64,000 bases of DNA. Source: Cristatella mucedo (taxonomy: Eukaryota; Bryozoa; Phylactolaemata; Cristatellidae). Positions 1 to 10,656 of this stretch are shown here, piece after piece. Location: NCBI GenBank assembly GCA_009760855.2, contig WPIO01000008.1, forward strand, positions 12,700,982 to 12,764,981. Direction: 5' to 3'. The notes under the pieces were generated by a model. That model made no database searches. It saw nothing but the letters and a program-made list of their open reading frames with translations, and was not told the DNA's origin. Positions within the stretch are counted from its first letter, which is position 1; every line of letters starts with the position of its first letter. Made by a program: the position numbers and the translations under genes.

Positions 1-17
1 CGGTACATTATAGTTAA

Positions 18-36
18 ATATATATATATATATATA

Positions 37-67
<31 letters not shown>
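18..67. repeat. AT then TG microsatellite
   Basis: An alternating AT run passes directly into an alternating TG run near the left edge of the window. It is a simple compound microsatellite. Confidence 0.95.
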
Positions 68-399
68 AGTTTGTTACTATATATAGTTATATAAAGCTCT
101 CTGCAATGCTCCGGCCAAGTCTTCGGCGATATCCTAGAAATTCACAGTCGTCGCGCATTTCAGAAATGCCGCAAATGGATCTTAAGGATCTTAGCCACAC
201 CCAAAAGGCCGACCCGGAAGCGCTGGCCCAGAGGCGCTTCCGGGTCGAAGCGCAGCGTAAGCCCTTTGGAAGCCTCGCCACGGAGATCGTTGCCAGGTGG
301 CGAGCCACCTGGCTTGCCGTTCTGGTGCATATCTGCAGGTTTTTATGTCGGCTGCCTTGCTTTCGAGTAGACTAAAGAGTGCCCGTCATGAAGAGGTCT

Positions 400-585
400 G
401 CGATGGCACACTAGGTAAGGCGGTTGCTTTTCGCGACCTGGGTCACGAGGTCGTAGGTTCGAATCCTGCGGTGAGCGATCGTTTAATGTCGGTGGGCGAT
501 CCTTTAATTATGCTCTAAGCGGTGATGTCAGCCTTTAAGGCTCTTTCGTCGCTGGACAAAAATGGATTTTTAATCAGGTAGAATT
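400..585 (+). repeat. SINE-A copy (tRNA-derived)
   Basis: A tRNA-like head with a pol III B-box-like stretch (GGTTCGAATCC) is followed by a body containing GCGGTGATGTCAGCC and AAGGCTCTTTCG, ending in a short A/T-rich end. The same head plus body recurs near 13.8, 40.4, 44.1, 52.5 and 55.8 kb, so it is a dispersed SINE and not a tRNA gene. Confidence 0.8.
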
Positions 586-705
586 TTTTTTACTTTTAAT
601 GCGGCGGTAACAGCAGGCGCTGACCGGCGTGAAAAAATTGTTTGCGGCGCGACTGTGGGAAGAGTGCGAATGAAGCACAATCAATCTCCAAATAAGAGTA
701 ATATA

Positions 706-815
706 ATTCATTTGCATAGCACCTTAAGAGAACCTAATCTCTATGCAGGTGCTTCACATATGCCACTGGCCTCGACCCCATGACCTTGGTCATTTGAAGC
801 GAGCACCTGTACCTC
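706..815 (-). repeat. SINE-B copy, minus strand
   Basis: Read on the minus strand, it has a tRNA-like head, then a tail containing CATATGTGAAGCACC and a short stretch before TTAAGGTGCTATGC. The arrangement matches better copies at 10.66 kb and 50.4 kb. Confidence 0.7.
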
Positions 816-989
816 GTCGGTCGTGCCAAATTAAGCGCGTCTGTGAATGAACGGCATAGCCTTCTTTCAATGCAATATTAATAATCAAGACTTAGTTTAC
901 TGTACATTTTAGTTTAGTTTTAACACATCGCCTGCCATGACCAATGAGGTCCTTTTTAGCTTGAATTAGCTCGACAACTGGTTGCCTCG

Positions 990-995
<6 letters not shown>

Positions 996-1072
<77 letters not shown>
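996..1072. repeat. (CT)n microsatellite
   Basis: About 38 uninterrupted CT units. Confidence 0.98.
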
Positions 1073-1075
<3 letters not shown>

Positions 1076-1206
1076 TCCTCGCTGCCTCATTGCCTCTTCT
1101 CGTTACCTCGCTGCCTCACTGCCTCGCTCTCGTCGCCTCGTTGCCTCGCTTTCGTCGCCTCGCTCTTTTTGCCTCGCTCTCGTTGTCTCGCTCTCGCTGC
1201 CTCGCT
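1073..1206. repeat. Degenerate GCCTCGCTCTCG minisatellite
   Basis: This follows the CT tract directly. Short units built from GCCTCGCT and TCTCGTT recur about ten times with variation, as if the CT array had decayed into a longer-period array. Confidence 0.75.
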
Positions 1207-1209
1207 CTG

Positions 1210-2330
1210 GGGTATCGTAGCGCTGCTGCTGCAACCCGACTGGCTAAACATTGCTTTTGGGGCATCCCCGCCGGAATCGGAGCTCTCTGCAGCAAGAGGA
1301 TAAAGTTGGCTTTGTTCGACAGCAAAGATACTGAAAGTCTTAAAGCGATAGCCTCAGGCGACTGCTTAAAAATGGTCTAGTCTGTAGCGAGATTGCTAGA
1401 TACTCGCGAAGTGCAAGAAAGCAAGTAAAAAACTGTAAGACAAGAGAGGAATCAGCTGAGATTATATTCGCATCCATATTCGGAGGCCGTATGAAAGCAT
1501 CGCAAACGATTAACTGTTTCAACAATCTCAAGTACAGTCTCCATAGCGACAGAAGAGCCGTAGCACGGCTATCACTCACTCTCCCATCCACCCCGCTAGG
1601 CACTAGGCAGTACAAGATTGCCTGCAGTCAGACTAAAACCCGTCATCTGGGTCGTGAAATATGTAAAACTTATCCTGGCAAAAAGACCCAGTGGCGTATA
1701 CATAGCTATACAAACTTTAACCGATCAACCTTGAGCTAAGTTTTGGTTTTCCATGAGGCAACGCTCTTGCCCTTCGCCTGAATTTATCGTTTACGCTTTT
1801 TTTGACCAAATTGCCATAAACAAATTCAAAATATTTCGTTTCCCTTATAAAAAAAAAGAGCAATCATTGAGACCGATCGGAAGGAACCGCATGTACAAGC
1901 GAATGGCAAAACCTTGCAAGCATTTTGGGGCGTCCTGAGACGTTCCGGGGCGTCCTGAAGGAATTCTGGGGGAGGGCGTGTCCTGATATGACAATCGTCG
2001 GCCTAATAGAAGGATTTAGCTGACTAGCAATGGTCTGCGACTGGGAGAGGCGTTGGCTGGGCGTTGATAGCTTCTTCGGACGGTGCGTGTCTGACTCCAA
2101 GCAGTGACTCTCGGGAGCTCAAAGGTAGAAAAGAAAAGCTTCCGGAGAATGCCCTATAGAATAAAAAGGTATTCGCTGCAGCGGTCGAAAGACGTAAAGC
2201 CGCATCTGCATTATTGATCTACACGATCGATCCTCTTTGACAGGTTGCAGGTAACCCTAGCAGCAGGTAGCTATCGCGTCGCTAACGCACAGAAGACGCA
2301 ACAATTTCAGGGGTCCCACGAATGACTACG
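1210..2330. other. Intergenic, nothing recognised
   Basis: Only short open frames with no splice context. I found no repeat family and no RNA gene here. Confidence 0.5.
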
Positions 2331-2339
2331 GTACACTGT

Positions 2340-4070
2340 GATACAACTTCTATTTACGCATTAAACATCAGAAAACTGCGGTTTGATTCTAAATGAATGA
2401 CGTTACGTGTGTATTACCAAATTTCATGCAATTGTGTATGCGCGTTCTTGTGCTACGCGCCATGGCCCCGAAAGGCCTTGGCCAGTAAGCTTTTATACAC
2501 ATTCGAACTGCAATAAAGCTGCCATTTACACCAAAATCTTTGAGCAGACACGGTTTTTATTTCAAATTCAAATGATAGAGAATAATGTTTTTAGCTTTAC
2601 CCAACACATTTCATACGATTGCACTTTCGCGTTCTCATGCCATGACCGTCAATGGCCTGGCCCAAATAACAGATTAAAACACTCGAACTGCAATTGTAGA
2701 TGATAATTTGCAACGGCTTTGATTTCAAATGACGGAGAACGGCACGCCAAGTTTACCCACTCAATATCAGCCGATTGCGCCTGTGCGTTCATATGCTATG
2801 GCCTCCAGTGAAGGCCCGGCCCAGCAGCGAGCGCCTCAAATATTCCAGTGGCGCGACAGCAGCTGCATTCTCGCAATAGACTTCGTGCCACTTTGGTTTA
2901 AATTCCTGGTAGCAGAAAACTGTGTTTCGGGTTTACCCGCCGAATTTCACGCCATTCCACATGCCTGTTCTCATGCCTTGGCTTCCCGCTGCCCGAGCCA
3001 TCCAGCATCCCTCAATATTCATACTGTCATACAGTTCCTGTTGCAATTATGGGCGTCGCGCTACTGCGGTTTTGACTTCCCCTTTTAGAAAACAGTTACC
3101 CAGGTTTACCCACTAAGTTTCAGGCGACTGTGCTCATGCGTTCTTGTACAGTGGCCTCCAATGGCCCGGCTCAACGAGCAGCCCCACATTTTTGGACTGC
3201 GATGCTGCTGCCATTTCTGCAATAGATTTCGCATAAGTTGAAGGCATTGAATTCATTTTATAGACAGCAGCGTTCCGGGTTTACCCCAAGAAATGCCGTG
3301 CAATTTCGAACTGCGATACAGCTGCCATTTCCATAATAGGCATTGCGCAAAGGCATTTCCATAATATGCGCAATTGCGGTTCTGATTCGGCATGCATAAG
3401 CCTCACTCCTGGTTTACCAACCAAATTGCGTGGCATAGCGCATGGTCACTCTCTCGTGCTATGGCTTCCCACTGCCCGGTCCAGCCAGCATCCACCCCAA
3501 CACATTCGAACTGCGATGCTGCTGCCGCCGCCGTTTCCACAAAAAGCATTGCGCGAAACTGCGATTTTCACTCCACATTATAGCAAGCAGCGTTCGAGTG
3601 GTTTATCAAGTAAATTTCATAACAAAGCGCACGTGCGATCTCGTGCGTCAACGGCCTCCCGCAATGGCCCGGCCCGGTGGCCCGGCCCGGTGGCCCGGCC
3701 CGCTCTGCTCATTTCTACGTGCGATACAGCGACTATTTTAACTACAGGCGACGCAAAACCGCCACAGTTTTGGTTGCTCATTATGGAAAACGGCGTTCTG
3801 GATTTACCAACCAAATTTTATGCGATTTCACTGACGGTTTATGATGCTATTGCCTCTGCTGATGGCTCGCACCATTGGAGGCCATACCATTATAAAACGC
3901 CTGTCTAGTGTCGTGGAATTGGCGAGTAAAACCGAAAAACCTTTCTACAACCTGGAGTCAAAACCCCGCAATCGTACAACGGCCATTCAGGAAATTGTGG
4001 CTCTATCGCAATTCGAATATTTAGGGAGGCCTGCGGGTTCTGGCCATTGGAAGCTTAGCGTAAGCGTAGC
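2340..4070. repeat. Diverged tandem satellite, unit about 180 bp, ~9 units
   Basis: A set of landmarks recurs in the same order: GGTTTACC followed by an AAATTTCA-like stretch; then GCGTTCTCGTGCTATGGC; then AATGGCCCGGCCC; then ACATTCGAACTGCGATGCTG; then TTTCCACAAT. The TTTACC anchor falls near 2411, 2594, 2751, 2935, 3105, 3281, 3411, 3600 and 3803, giving spacings of 130-203 bp with indels. Around 3662-3700 a 14-bp GGCCCGGCCCGGTG unit is further triplicated inside one satellite unit. The open frames crossing this block are by-products of the array. Confidence 0.8.
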
Positions 4071-4426
4071 ATTGTAACGCGCATGCATAACTTCAAGGAA
4101 TTTAGTGGGTAATCCCCGAACAATGTTACCGTTCGATCGCGCTTCGTTTGCAGCAAATGTCAAGTGCTTAGGAAGAGAAATGATTGAGTTATCTGATAGT
4201 TTATTACTATTACTATTATGCTGCGGAAGCGACTGACACTTACACAGCGACTTGTCATCCTACTTTGATTAGACTTGCTCTCCATCGAGTGGCGGCGGGA
4301 GGAGGAGGCAGCTGCTTGCTCTGTAGCTGCTTGCTAGCATTGCTTCGTGACTCTTTCCTGCCTGTCTGGCTGGCGCCGGCCAGTATTGTCCAACTCTACA
4401 TCTACTCAACCGCGGCCTCAACTCAG

Positions 4427-4514
4427 GGTGAAGTCTCCGAGAAAGCTCGCTTTGCGGAGATTTCGGCCAACAGCGTGCGGCCGCGCTTCTTTGGAAGCGG
4501 ACGGTACGGACGGG
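4427..4514 (+). CDS. Candidate neuropeptide exon with FFGSGRY-Gly-Arg (RYamide-like)
   Basis: The frame is open from the acceptor ACTCAG to a GT at 4515. It encodes a short spacer followed by RPR-FFGSGRY-GRG. FFGSGRY matches the FFxxxRY pattern of arthropod RYamide peptides. The following Gly is the usual amide donor, Arg gives a cleavage site, and the Arg just before FF could release the N-terminus. The exon ends in phase 1 and joins in frame to 4571. No signal-peptide exon was found: the frame upstream has no ATG, and a satellite array lies further upstream. The donor (GTACGA) is weak. The alternative is a chance open frame in a CpG-rich stretch. The pattern and splice context are seen in the sequence; the identity is inference. 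Confidence 0.35.
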
Positions 4515-4570
4515 GTACGAAAGCGAGGCTTCACTGCTGACAGCTGCTGCTTAGTATCTGCAATCTACAG

Positions 4571-4737
4571 GGCTCGCGCCGACTCGCTCGTCTCTGAATT
4601 ACGACCACGATATTTACGCAAAGCTGAGCACGGTCGCGGGAAAGCGTCCATACGACGTGGACGACGGCTACGTCGACCACGTCAAATGCGGCGACTCCGC
4701 ACACATGCACGACGACCGCACGGGTATGAGCGACTGA
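4571..4737 (+). CDS. Candidate 3' exon of the same precursor
   Basis: The acceptor AATCTACAG is followed by an open frame of 55 codons ending in TGA. Using the phase left by the previous exon, the joint codon is GGG (Gly). The product is rich in Asp, Tyr and His, carries an internal Gly-Lys-Arg (a possible amidation and dibasic cleavage site) and one Cys, and ends MSD. RYamide/luqin precursors usually have two Cys near the C-terminus; only one is seen here, which counts against a clean assignment. The other frames are Arg-rich and look less natural. The T-rich stretch after 4770 would be 3' UTR. Confidence 0.35.
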
Positions 4738-4974
4738 CTGCACAGTGCACGTGAACGAGCTATTCGTTTTATTTATTTATTTATTTACTGCTTCGTCTGC
4801 CTCCACCTCGCCGAATCGCTCCACGACGCCTCCCAGTAATCGCTGGCTCGACGACGGCTAATGAGGCTTCGTTTTTCCATAGAAATAGCCACAATGCCGC
4901 CACGGTCACGGACACTGTGCCCACAGCATAAAGCTCAGCATGATAGCCGGCGTGTGTAAACGGTAAATCGTTAT

Positions 4975-5690
4975 AGCAAAATCCAGCTTCGACTTCTGTA
5001 ACTCACTGCTTGCTGGTCTAGCGGCTGTGCAGTCAAGCGCTTACAGCTTCTGCAAAACTCGGCAGCTAGGCTTGTCTGTCGTGAGCGTCACAGCTGCCAC
5101 ATCACACACCCCTTCTCGCCGACCTTCGCTGGCTGCCAATCAAGCAGCGCATCCCCTTCAAAGTTTTGTCGCTAACTTTTAGGTCTATTCATTGGCTCCA
5201 CCTCCAGCCTACCTATCCGGAGTACTTTCCAATCAGGCATCGTACTATCCACTTTTCTTACTCAAATCACTTAGCTGTGCCTCGAACCAACCTCAAATAC
5301 ATTGGATAACGTGTCTGCAGTTCGTATGCTTCCAAATTGGAATTCAATCCCGCCTGACGTCACGGCATCCCCTATTTTATTTTTATTTACGACAACGTAT
5401 GGGGTTTCAAAAGAAGCAAAAACGCACTTGTTTCTTACAGCATTTGGTGGGTCTTTTTTATTTGTCCGTTTTGTGCTCAAGTGTTCTAGCACTGCATAGT
5501 ATCACTCACCATATTTACATATTGAGAATGTATATATTACCTCTAACCATATTATGCTTGTTGACATTGTGCATGTTGCCACCAATCTGTTGATCATGTT
5601 TCCTTTCCAACATATTTAGAGTGCCTAGAGAGAGAGAGAGAGGTTTGGTTCACTGATGGTGCTATAAATGTATTATTATTATTATTAATA
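4975..5690 (+). mobile_element. LINE-A 3' end, truncated copy
   Basis: Decayed frames encode the end of a CR1/L2-like reverse transcriptase: the pattern Leu-Gln-x-Leu-Gln-Asn-x-Ala-Ala-Arg-Leu, then Leu-x-Trp-Leu-Pro-Ile-Lys-Gln-Arg. The 3' tail near 5610 contains GTGCCTAGAGAGAG, then GGTGCTATAAATG, then an (ATT)n run. Frameshifts and stops throughout show it is dead. The same tail marks other LINE-A copies in this window. Confidence 0.8.
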
Positions 5691-5699
5691 TTCACCCCA

Positions 5700-6420
5700 A
5701 AACCCTGAATTTTAAATCCGCAAGCCTGAATCCTAGTCACTATACCATAATCCGTGAACCCAAAACCGAATAAGCATACACGTCCTAAATGACAGACCAA
5801 AATCCTAAGCCCTAAATCAAAAAGATTTCTCAAAACGTGCTTTTAATTCAATTATTAAAAGCCTCTGGCCACAATGTTGAACTTTCTGCTATGGGCATAG
5901 TGTCCATTGCATAAAGGTATTTATGCACAATCTACACCGTCCGTGTTCGTTGTTCACGCAGCGGAAAAGTTAGGCGGTGGCCGCTAGAATCAACGAACTC
6001 AACAGCAGGCGCACCGTACTTGACGCCGCTAGAGCACGCGTTGGACGTCACACGCTACTACGTACGCGTCAGAGCTGCGAACTAGCCAATCGTCGTTCAA
6101 TAACAAAGTGCGAGTCCGCCTTTGCAGTCTCAGTTATCATCAAAATGTTGGGGCCGAGTGTTCAACGACTCGTAACTACCGACAAAGCCTCAGTTGCAAT
6201 AGCTAGTGGCACTTTCAGCGTCACTTTCAGTGCGCTTTGTTGTGATAACCGTAATTCGCTCCTATATATATAGCATGACAGAGGCATACATTTTTCTGCG
6301 ACAAGCCATAACGCAAGCCGTTCAGCACGGCCATTTCATTGCTCTCGCTTTTTTCGCGTGCTGAGAATAGTTCAAGCGACATCCACTAAATGCTGAATGC
6401 CTTAAAATGAACTGGCATAA
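5700..6420. other. Intergenic, nothing recognised
   Basis: Short frames only. A stretch of CCCTAAA/CCTGAA-like words (5695-5815) is loosely telomere-like but too irregular to call a repeat. Confidence 0.4.
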
Positions 6421-6424
6421 CAAT

Positions 6425-7470
6425 AATAATATTAATAATAAATATGTATAGGGCCTTCAGAGAATCGAATCTCTTACTAGGCACTTTACAGATGCTGTAT
6501 AGGAAGCATTACTAAACGATTTGTGCCAACAGGCGAAAGCTGCAGCAGGCGCACTGTAAGCGGGTACATGCACACGAGAGACGAATCACAAAGACACACC
6601 AAATGCTGTGATAAACAGGTGCGTTTTAAGCTTCTTTTTAAAAGCCATGTCAATTAACGTTGTGATGTGCGTCGGTAGCTAGTTCCACGCTTTAGGAGCG
6701 TGCGAACTAAAGGCACGGTCTCCAATGGTTTTGGGGTTTCTATGACGTACGGCTAAATAATTCATTTCAGAACACCTGGTGGGAAAGTAGTTCTGATAGG
6801 TTGACTCGAGCCAAAGAATGAAGGGATCTAAAAGTAAGTGACAGAACCTTGAAGTCAACGCGCTGCTTTATTGGGAGCCAGTGACGGTCGGTGACGAGTG
6901 GTGCGATGCTCTCGACAGACGAACTGCGACACTCACGACAGACGAGCCTAGCTGCTGAGTTTTGCACCAACTGCAAGCGCCTAGTTACTCAAGCCAGTAG
7001 ATCAACCAACTTTGAGTTATAAAAGTCGAGACGGGATGTCACAAATGCATGGACCAGCTTCGATGTAGTTGTATCCCTTATAAGATGCACGAAGACTTGT
7101 CTGTGCAGCTGATGTAGTCGTCTAAAAAAGGTTACTCTGGAAAAGGACACATAGATTACGTGCAGATTCAACAGGAGATGTGCTGTTGTAGCCAATTTTG
7201 AGCTTTAGGCTTTCTAATTTCTTAATCACGCTTGGTTTGAATATAACTAGTAAGTTGGTTTTGTCATAATTCAATCTAAGAAAGTTTGCTGCTATCCATA
7301 TGCTAATGTCGTCAAAACAAGCAGCAAGAGAGTTGGGAGAATTTGACGTGCTCTAGGGCTGGAAGAGATCAATGCAAAGGTACAACTAAGTGTCATCTGC
7401 AGAGAAGTGAAAGCCTAGATTGTGCTTGGCGATCGCATTGGTACGAGGGAGAGTTTAAACAGTGACAAGG
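6425..7470 (-). mobile_element. LINE-A copy, minus strand
   Basis: The (AAT)n tail plus GGGCCTTCAGAGAATCGAA marks the 3' end at 6425. Reading leftward on the minus strand, two frames (6976-6767 and 7195-6989) give reverse-transcriptase C-terminal motifs including LQLVQNSAARLVCRE and DRHWLPIKQRVDFK. They are separated by stops, so this is an inactive fragment. Confidence 0.85.
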
Positions 7471-7525
7471 AGCAGATCGAGTAAAGAGTAATGAGGTGCC
7501 TGTACTTAAGTAGTTCCTTGGATGA

Positions 7526-8470
7526 TGGGTATAAGTCGCACTCTAAGTTCATGGACAAAATATTTTGAAAAAGCTTTATTGAAAATATTATTACTGAATA
7601 TATAGGTCATTTCGTATTAATATAAGTTCACTTCAATCATCACAGCAAGAAACTCGCCATCAGTATCACTGCTAACATCTTCAAAGTCTTCTGCAACATT
7701 GACACTATCTGAATCGTCATTTCCGCTTTATGCAGTGACTGACACTGACTTGCAGTGTATAAGTTGCAGGTTTATTTTTTCCAAAACATTGGGGAAAACG
7801 TGCGACTTGTACTCGTAAAAATACGGTAAATGGCGCATGATAAGCATGCGAGCCTGTAGCTTGAGAGATACGGTTTTAAAAACAAGCACACTCCGTTCGC
7901 ATCAATAATCTGGAGTCAGCATTGAGGCAGAACCTGAAACATTTGAGTACAGTGCCAGTGACACCCAGGCGAGATGCGACACAGTCAAGAATGCTATGGT
8001 GTTTTTGCCCCGAAACCTCGAGTGGAAGGGAATAACTTGTTCGAAATAAGCACTTCGCGCTACTCAATTCCAAGGTTTAGAGTCTACGTGTTTTTACGAT
8101 CCTATCTCTCTAGCCACAGGCTCGCGTGCCTACCATGCGCCATTTACCTTATTTTTGTGAGTATAAGTTGCAAGTTTTTTCCAATTTTTTGGAAAAAATA
8201 AACCTGTGACTTATACACTGTAAGTCAGTGTCAGTCACTGCATAAAGCGGAAATGACGATTCAGATAGTGTCAATGTTGCAGAAGACTATAAAGATGTTA
8301 GCAATGATACTGATGGCGAGTTTCTTGCTGTGATGATTGAAGCGAACTTATATTAATACAAAATGACCTATATATTCATTAATAATATCTTTCAATAAAA
8401 CTTCTTCAAAATATATTGTCAATAAATTTAGAATGCTACTTTTACTTAGGCCGAATTATACTCTTAAAAA
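7526..8470. mobile_element. Foldback pogo/Tigger-like DNA transposon remnant
   Basis: Two arms of roughly 360-390 bp (about 7526-7890 and 8085-8470) are near-exact inverted copies around a spacer of roughly 200 bp. Each arm runs from GTATAAGTCGCA-like ends through an acidic-coding stretch to TAAATGGCGCATG. Read outward on the plus strand from 8246, a frame rich in Asp, Ser and Glu ends with a TAA after Ala-Asn-Leu-Tyr. That resembles the acidic C-terminus of pogo/JRK-type transposases, and the TACGGTA...TATAAGT ends are common in that group. The family assignment is from memory. A third, single arm lies at 34985-35470. Confidence 0.6.
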
Positions 8471-8479
8471 TACGGTACT

Positions 8480-8700
8480 TTTCAAACCTCGGGTTCGGAG
8501 GTTCGATCCCCACTCATTTCCAGCATTTTCCGGAGGGACAGTGCCACCAAGCATGTTTGTGCAGGACATCTCATCTCCTAGGAGGCCTTGCATTTAAGCC
8601 TCGAAGGCAGTGCGTGCCGGTCCTTATTGACCCTAATGTGACAGGCAACGAGCTCATTTTTTATCTGCTTGCAATCGCCCCAAAACCTAAAATGTCGTCG
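8480..8700 (+). repeat. Possible older tRNA-derived SINE
   Basis: GGAGGTTCGATCCCC resembles a pol III B box and is followed by about 190 bp of non-coding sequence. It does not match SINE-A or SINE-B. Only one copy is seen in this window, so the call is weak. Confidence 0.3.
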
Positions 8701-8854
8701 TAGTCGTTTTGGCTGTCCTTCGTCCCCTCGGCGGTAGGTCGCACTGTCACCGCCAATACAGGTGACTCGTTGCAGGAAATCTTATCCCTTGACGCAGTTT
8801 CTTTAAACGGTTGTATTCTATGGACCGCGTGTAATAAATTCCAGCGTCATTCAG

Positions 8855-9075
8855 CTAAAACGACGCTTGTCTTTGCACGTCCTGTTAAATCGGGACTACC
8901 TGACCGAGATGACTTGCGATTCGTCGCTCATTATTCAGGCTCTGCCGTGAAGCCGGACGAGCTGAACAAACTGCTCCCGAAATTCAAGGTCAGGAGCGGC
9001 GATATCCCGCAGTTGAAAGATGTCAAGACTTTCGAGAGCACTCGAACGTTGAAGACGAAGCTGGAAGCAGCGACG
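8855..9075 (+). CDS. Candidate internal exon, product unknown
   Basis: An acceptor-like CATTCAG is followed by an open frame of 73 codons ending exactly at a strong donor, GACG|GTGAGT. The peptide is mixed and soluble-looking (for example DELNKLLPKFKVRSGDIPQL), and the codons look less repeat-like than the surroundings. I do not recognise a family. No partner exon was found on either side. It could belong to a gene extending outside the repeats, or be a chance frame. Confidence 0.35.
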
Positions 9076-9257
9076 GTGAGTTCAGAAGTCCCCCATTTTA
9101 CATCCGGTCAAGGCATCCCGGCGTTCGAGTCTCCTCAGGAATTCCCGTTAAAGCGTGAAAGAATATGTAGATACTAAATACAAGTTAATTCAACTAAATA
9201 ATTTCCGTGATCATGAGTCAGAAAACCATAGCGACCTTACCGAGCGGTTTTATCATC

Positions 9258-9375
9258 CTGGCTGGACCCAGGGGTAAGGTGCTTGCCTTTGACCACCCAG
9301 GTCGTAGTGTCGAGCCATGCGGCATATGTGACGCGCCTTGATTCTCTTGGGGTGCCATCCAAATCAGATATATTT
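9258..9375 (+). repeat. SINE-B copy
   Basis: A tRNA-like head (GGTAAGGTGCTTGCC ... GTCGAGCC) is followed by GGCATATGTGACGCGCC and TTCTCTTGGGGTGCC, the SINE-B tail. Confidence 0.7.
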
Positions 9376-9829
9376 TAAATTTTGTTTTCTCCAAAATTAT
9401 TTGCCGATAAGACAGAACAGATTAGGGGCTCCATCCCCTCACTGCCGGCTCTGCTTCTTACTTCTCTTTTAACTCTAACTCCTTTCAGCTTCCTTCCTTC
9501 TTTACCTCTTACCCTTCCTTCACCTCTAACCCTTTCCCAGCCTGTCTCGATTGAACTAGCTACTAAATTTGTCTAAAATGCTTACAATTATACTTGTCCT
9601 CTAGATGATATCCCACTGTCCTCCTTACAAGGTTCGTAGATCTGCTTCAGCCCACGATGAAGCTATTGAAACTATGTCCCTAATCACCGGTGAAGTCCTT
9701 ACTCCTCCTCTGAAAACAGCTTTTGGCAAGTCAGCCATGAATTAGCCACACCCTAGACCGTGAGATCCGACTAACTTTCGTTCAGTGTCCCTTCTGCCTT
9801 TCTCGTTCAAGGCACTCGAACGAGTTTAG

Positions 9830-10095
9830 GCCCATCAGCTAAAGAGCGTGTACATTTTTCAGATCTTGCTAGGAAGTTACAATCGGGTTTTGTTTAGAGA
9901 GAACCTTTCCCCAGAAACTGATTCGCTGCGGGTATGCATCGATCTTGATAATGGTGATCAGGTTAGGGCCACCTTACTACTTGTCCTAAATCTAAATTTT
10001 TCAGCAGCATTTGACCAGCAGAGCCTCCTAAAGCGAAGTCTGAAGCGCCGCGTCTGCAGCCCCGCGGTATCACTAGCACAGTGCTCAACTGGGTT
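9830..10095 (+). mobile_element. LINE-A reverse-transcriptase fragment
   Basis: Frames encode decayed reverse-transcriptase motifs: a Leu-x-Leu-x-Phe-Ser-Ala-Ala-Phe-Asp block, then Gly-Ile-Thr-Ser-Thr-Val-Leu-Asn-Trp-Val. These are typical of CR1/L2-type elements. The copy runs into the GA microsatellite at about 10105 and stops there. Confidence 0.7.
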
Positions 10096-10104
10096 AGGTT
10101 CTGC

Positions 10105-10222
10105 TACAGAGAAGAGGAAGAGACAGAGACAGAGACAGAGACAGAGACAGAGAGAGACAGAGAGACGGAGAGACAGAGAGACGGAGAGAGAGAGAGACAC
10201 AGAGAGACAGGGACAGAGAGAG

Positions 10223-10303
<81 letters not shown>

Positions 10304-10628
10304 CAGAGAGAGACAGAGAGAGACAAGGAGAGACAGGGAGAGAGACAGAGACAGCGAGACAGAGACAGAGACAGAGAGACAGGAGAGACAGAGATAGAGA
10401 CCGAGAGACAGACAGAGAGAGACACAGAGAGAGACACAGAGAAAGGCAAAAAGAGACAGTGACAGACAGAGAGACACAGAGGGAGAGACACTGAGACACA
10501 CACACACACACAAATAGACACACAGATAGACACAGAGAGAGACAAAGAGAGAGAGACAGAGACAGACATACAGAGGGCGAGAGAAAGAGAGAGGAAGAGG
10601 GAGAGAGAGAGAGAGAGAGAGAGAGCTT
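10105..10628. repeat. Long GA/GACA microsatellite block
   Basis: About 520 bp of GA, GAGACA and CACA units with a pure GA core at about 10220-10294. The Ser-Leu and Glu-Arg open frames across it are artefacts. Confidence 0.98.
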
Positions 10629-10656
10629 TGTCAAAGTGCTGATGTGATTCGCTGTT

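Noticed and set aside
4181-4237. Short ATG frame with a Leu run as a signal peptide for the RYamide candidate
   Set aside because: It ends in a stop with no donor before it, and the Leu run comes from an ATT-type repeat.
5695-5815. Telomere-like CCCTAAA words
   Set aside because: Units are irregular and sparse; no array.
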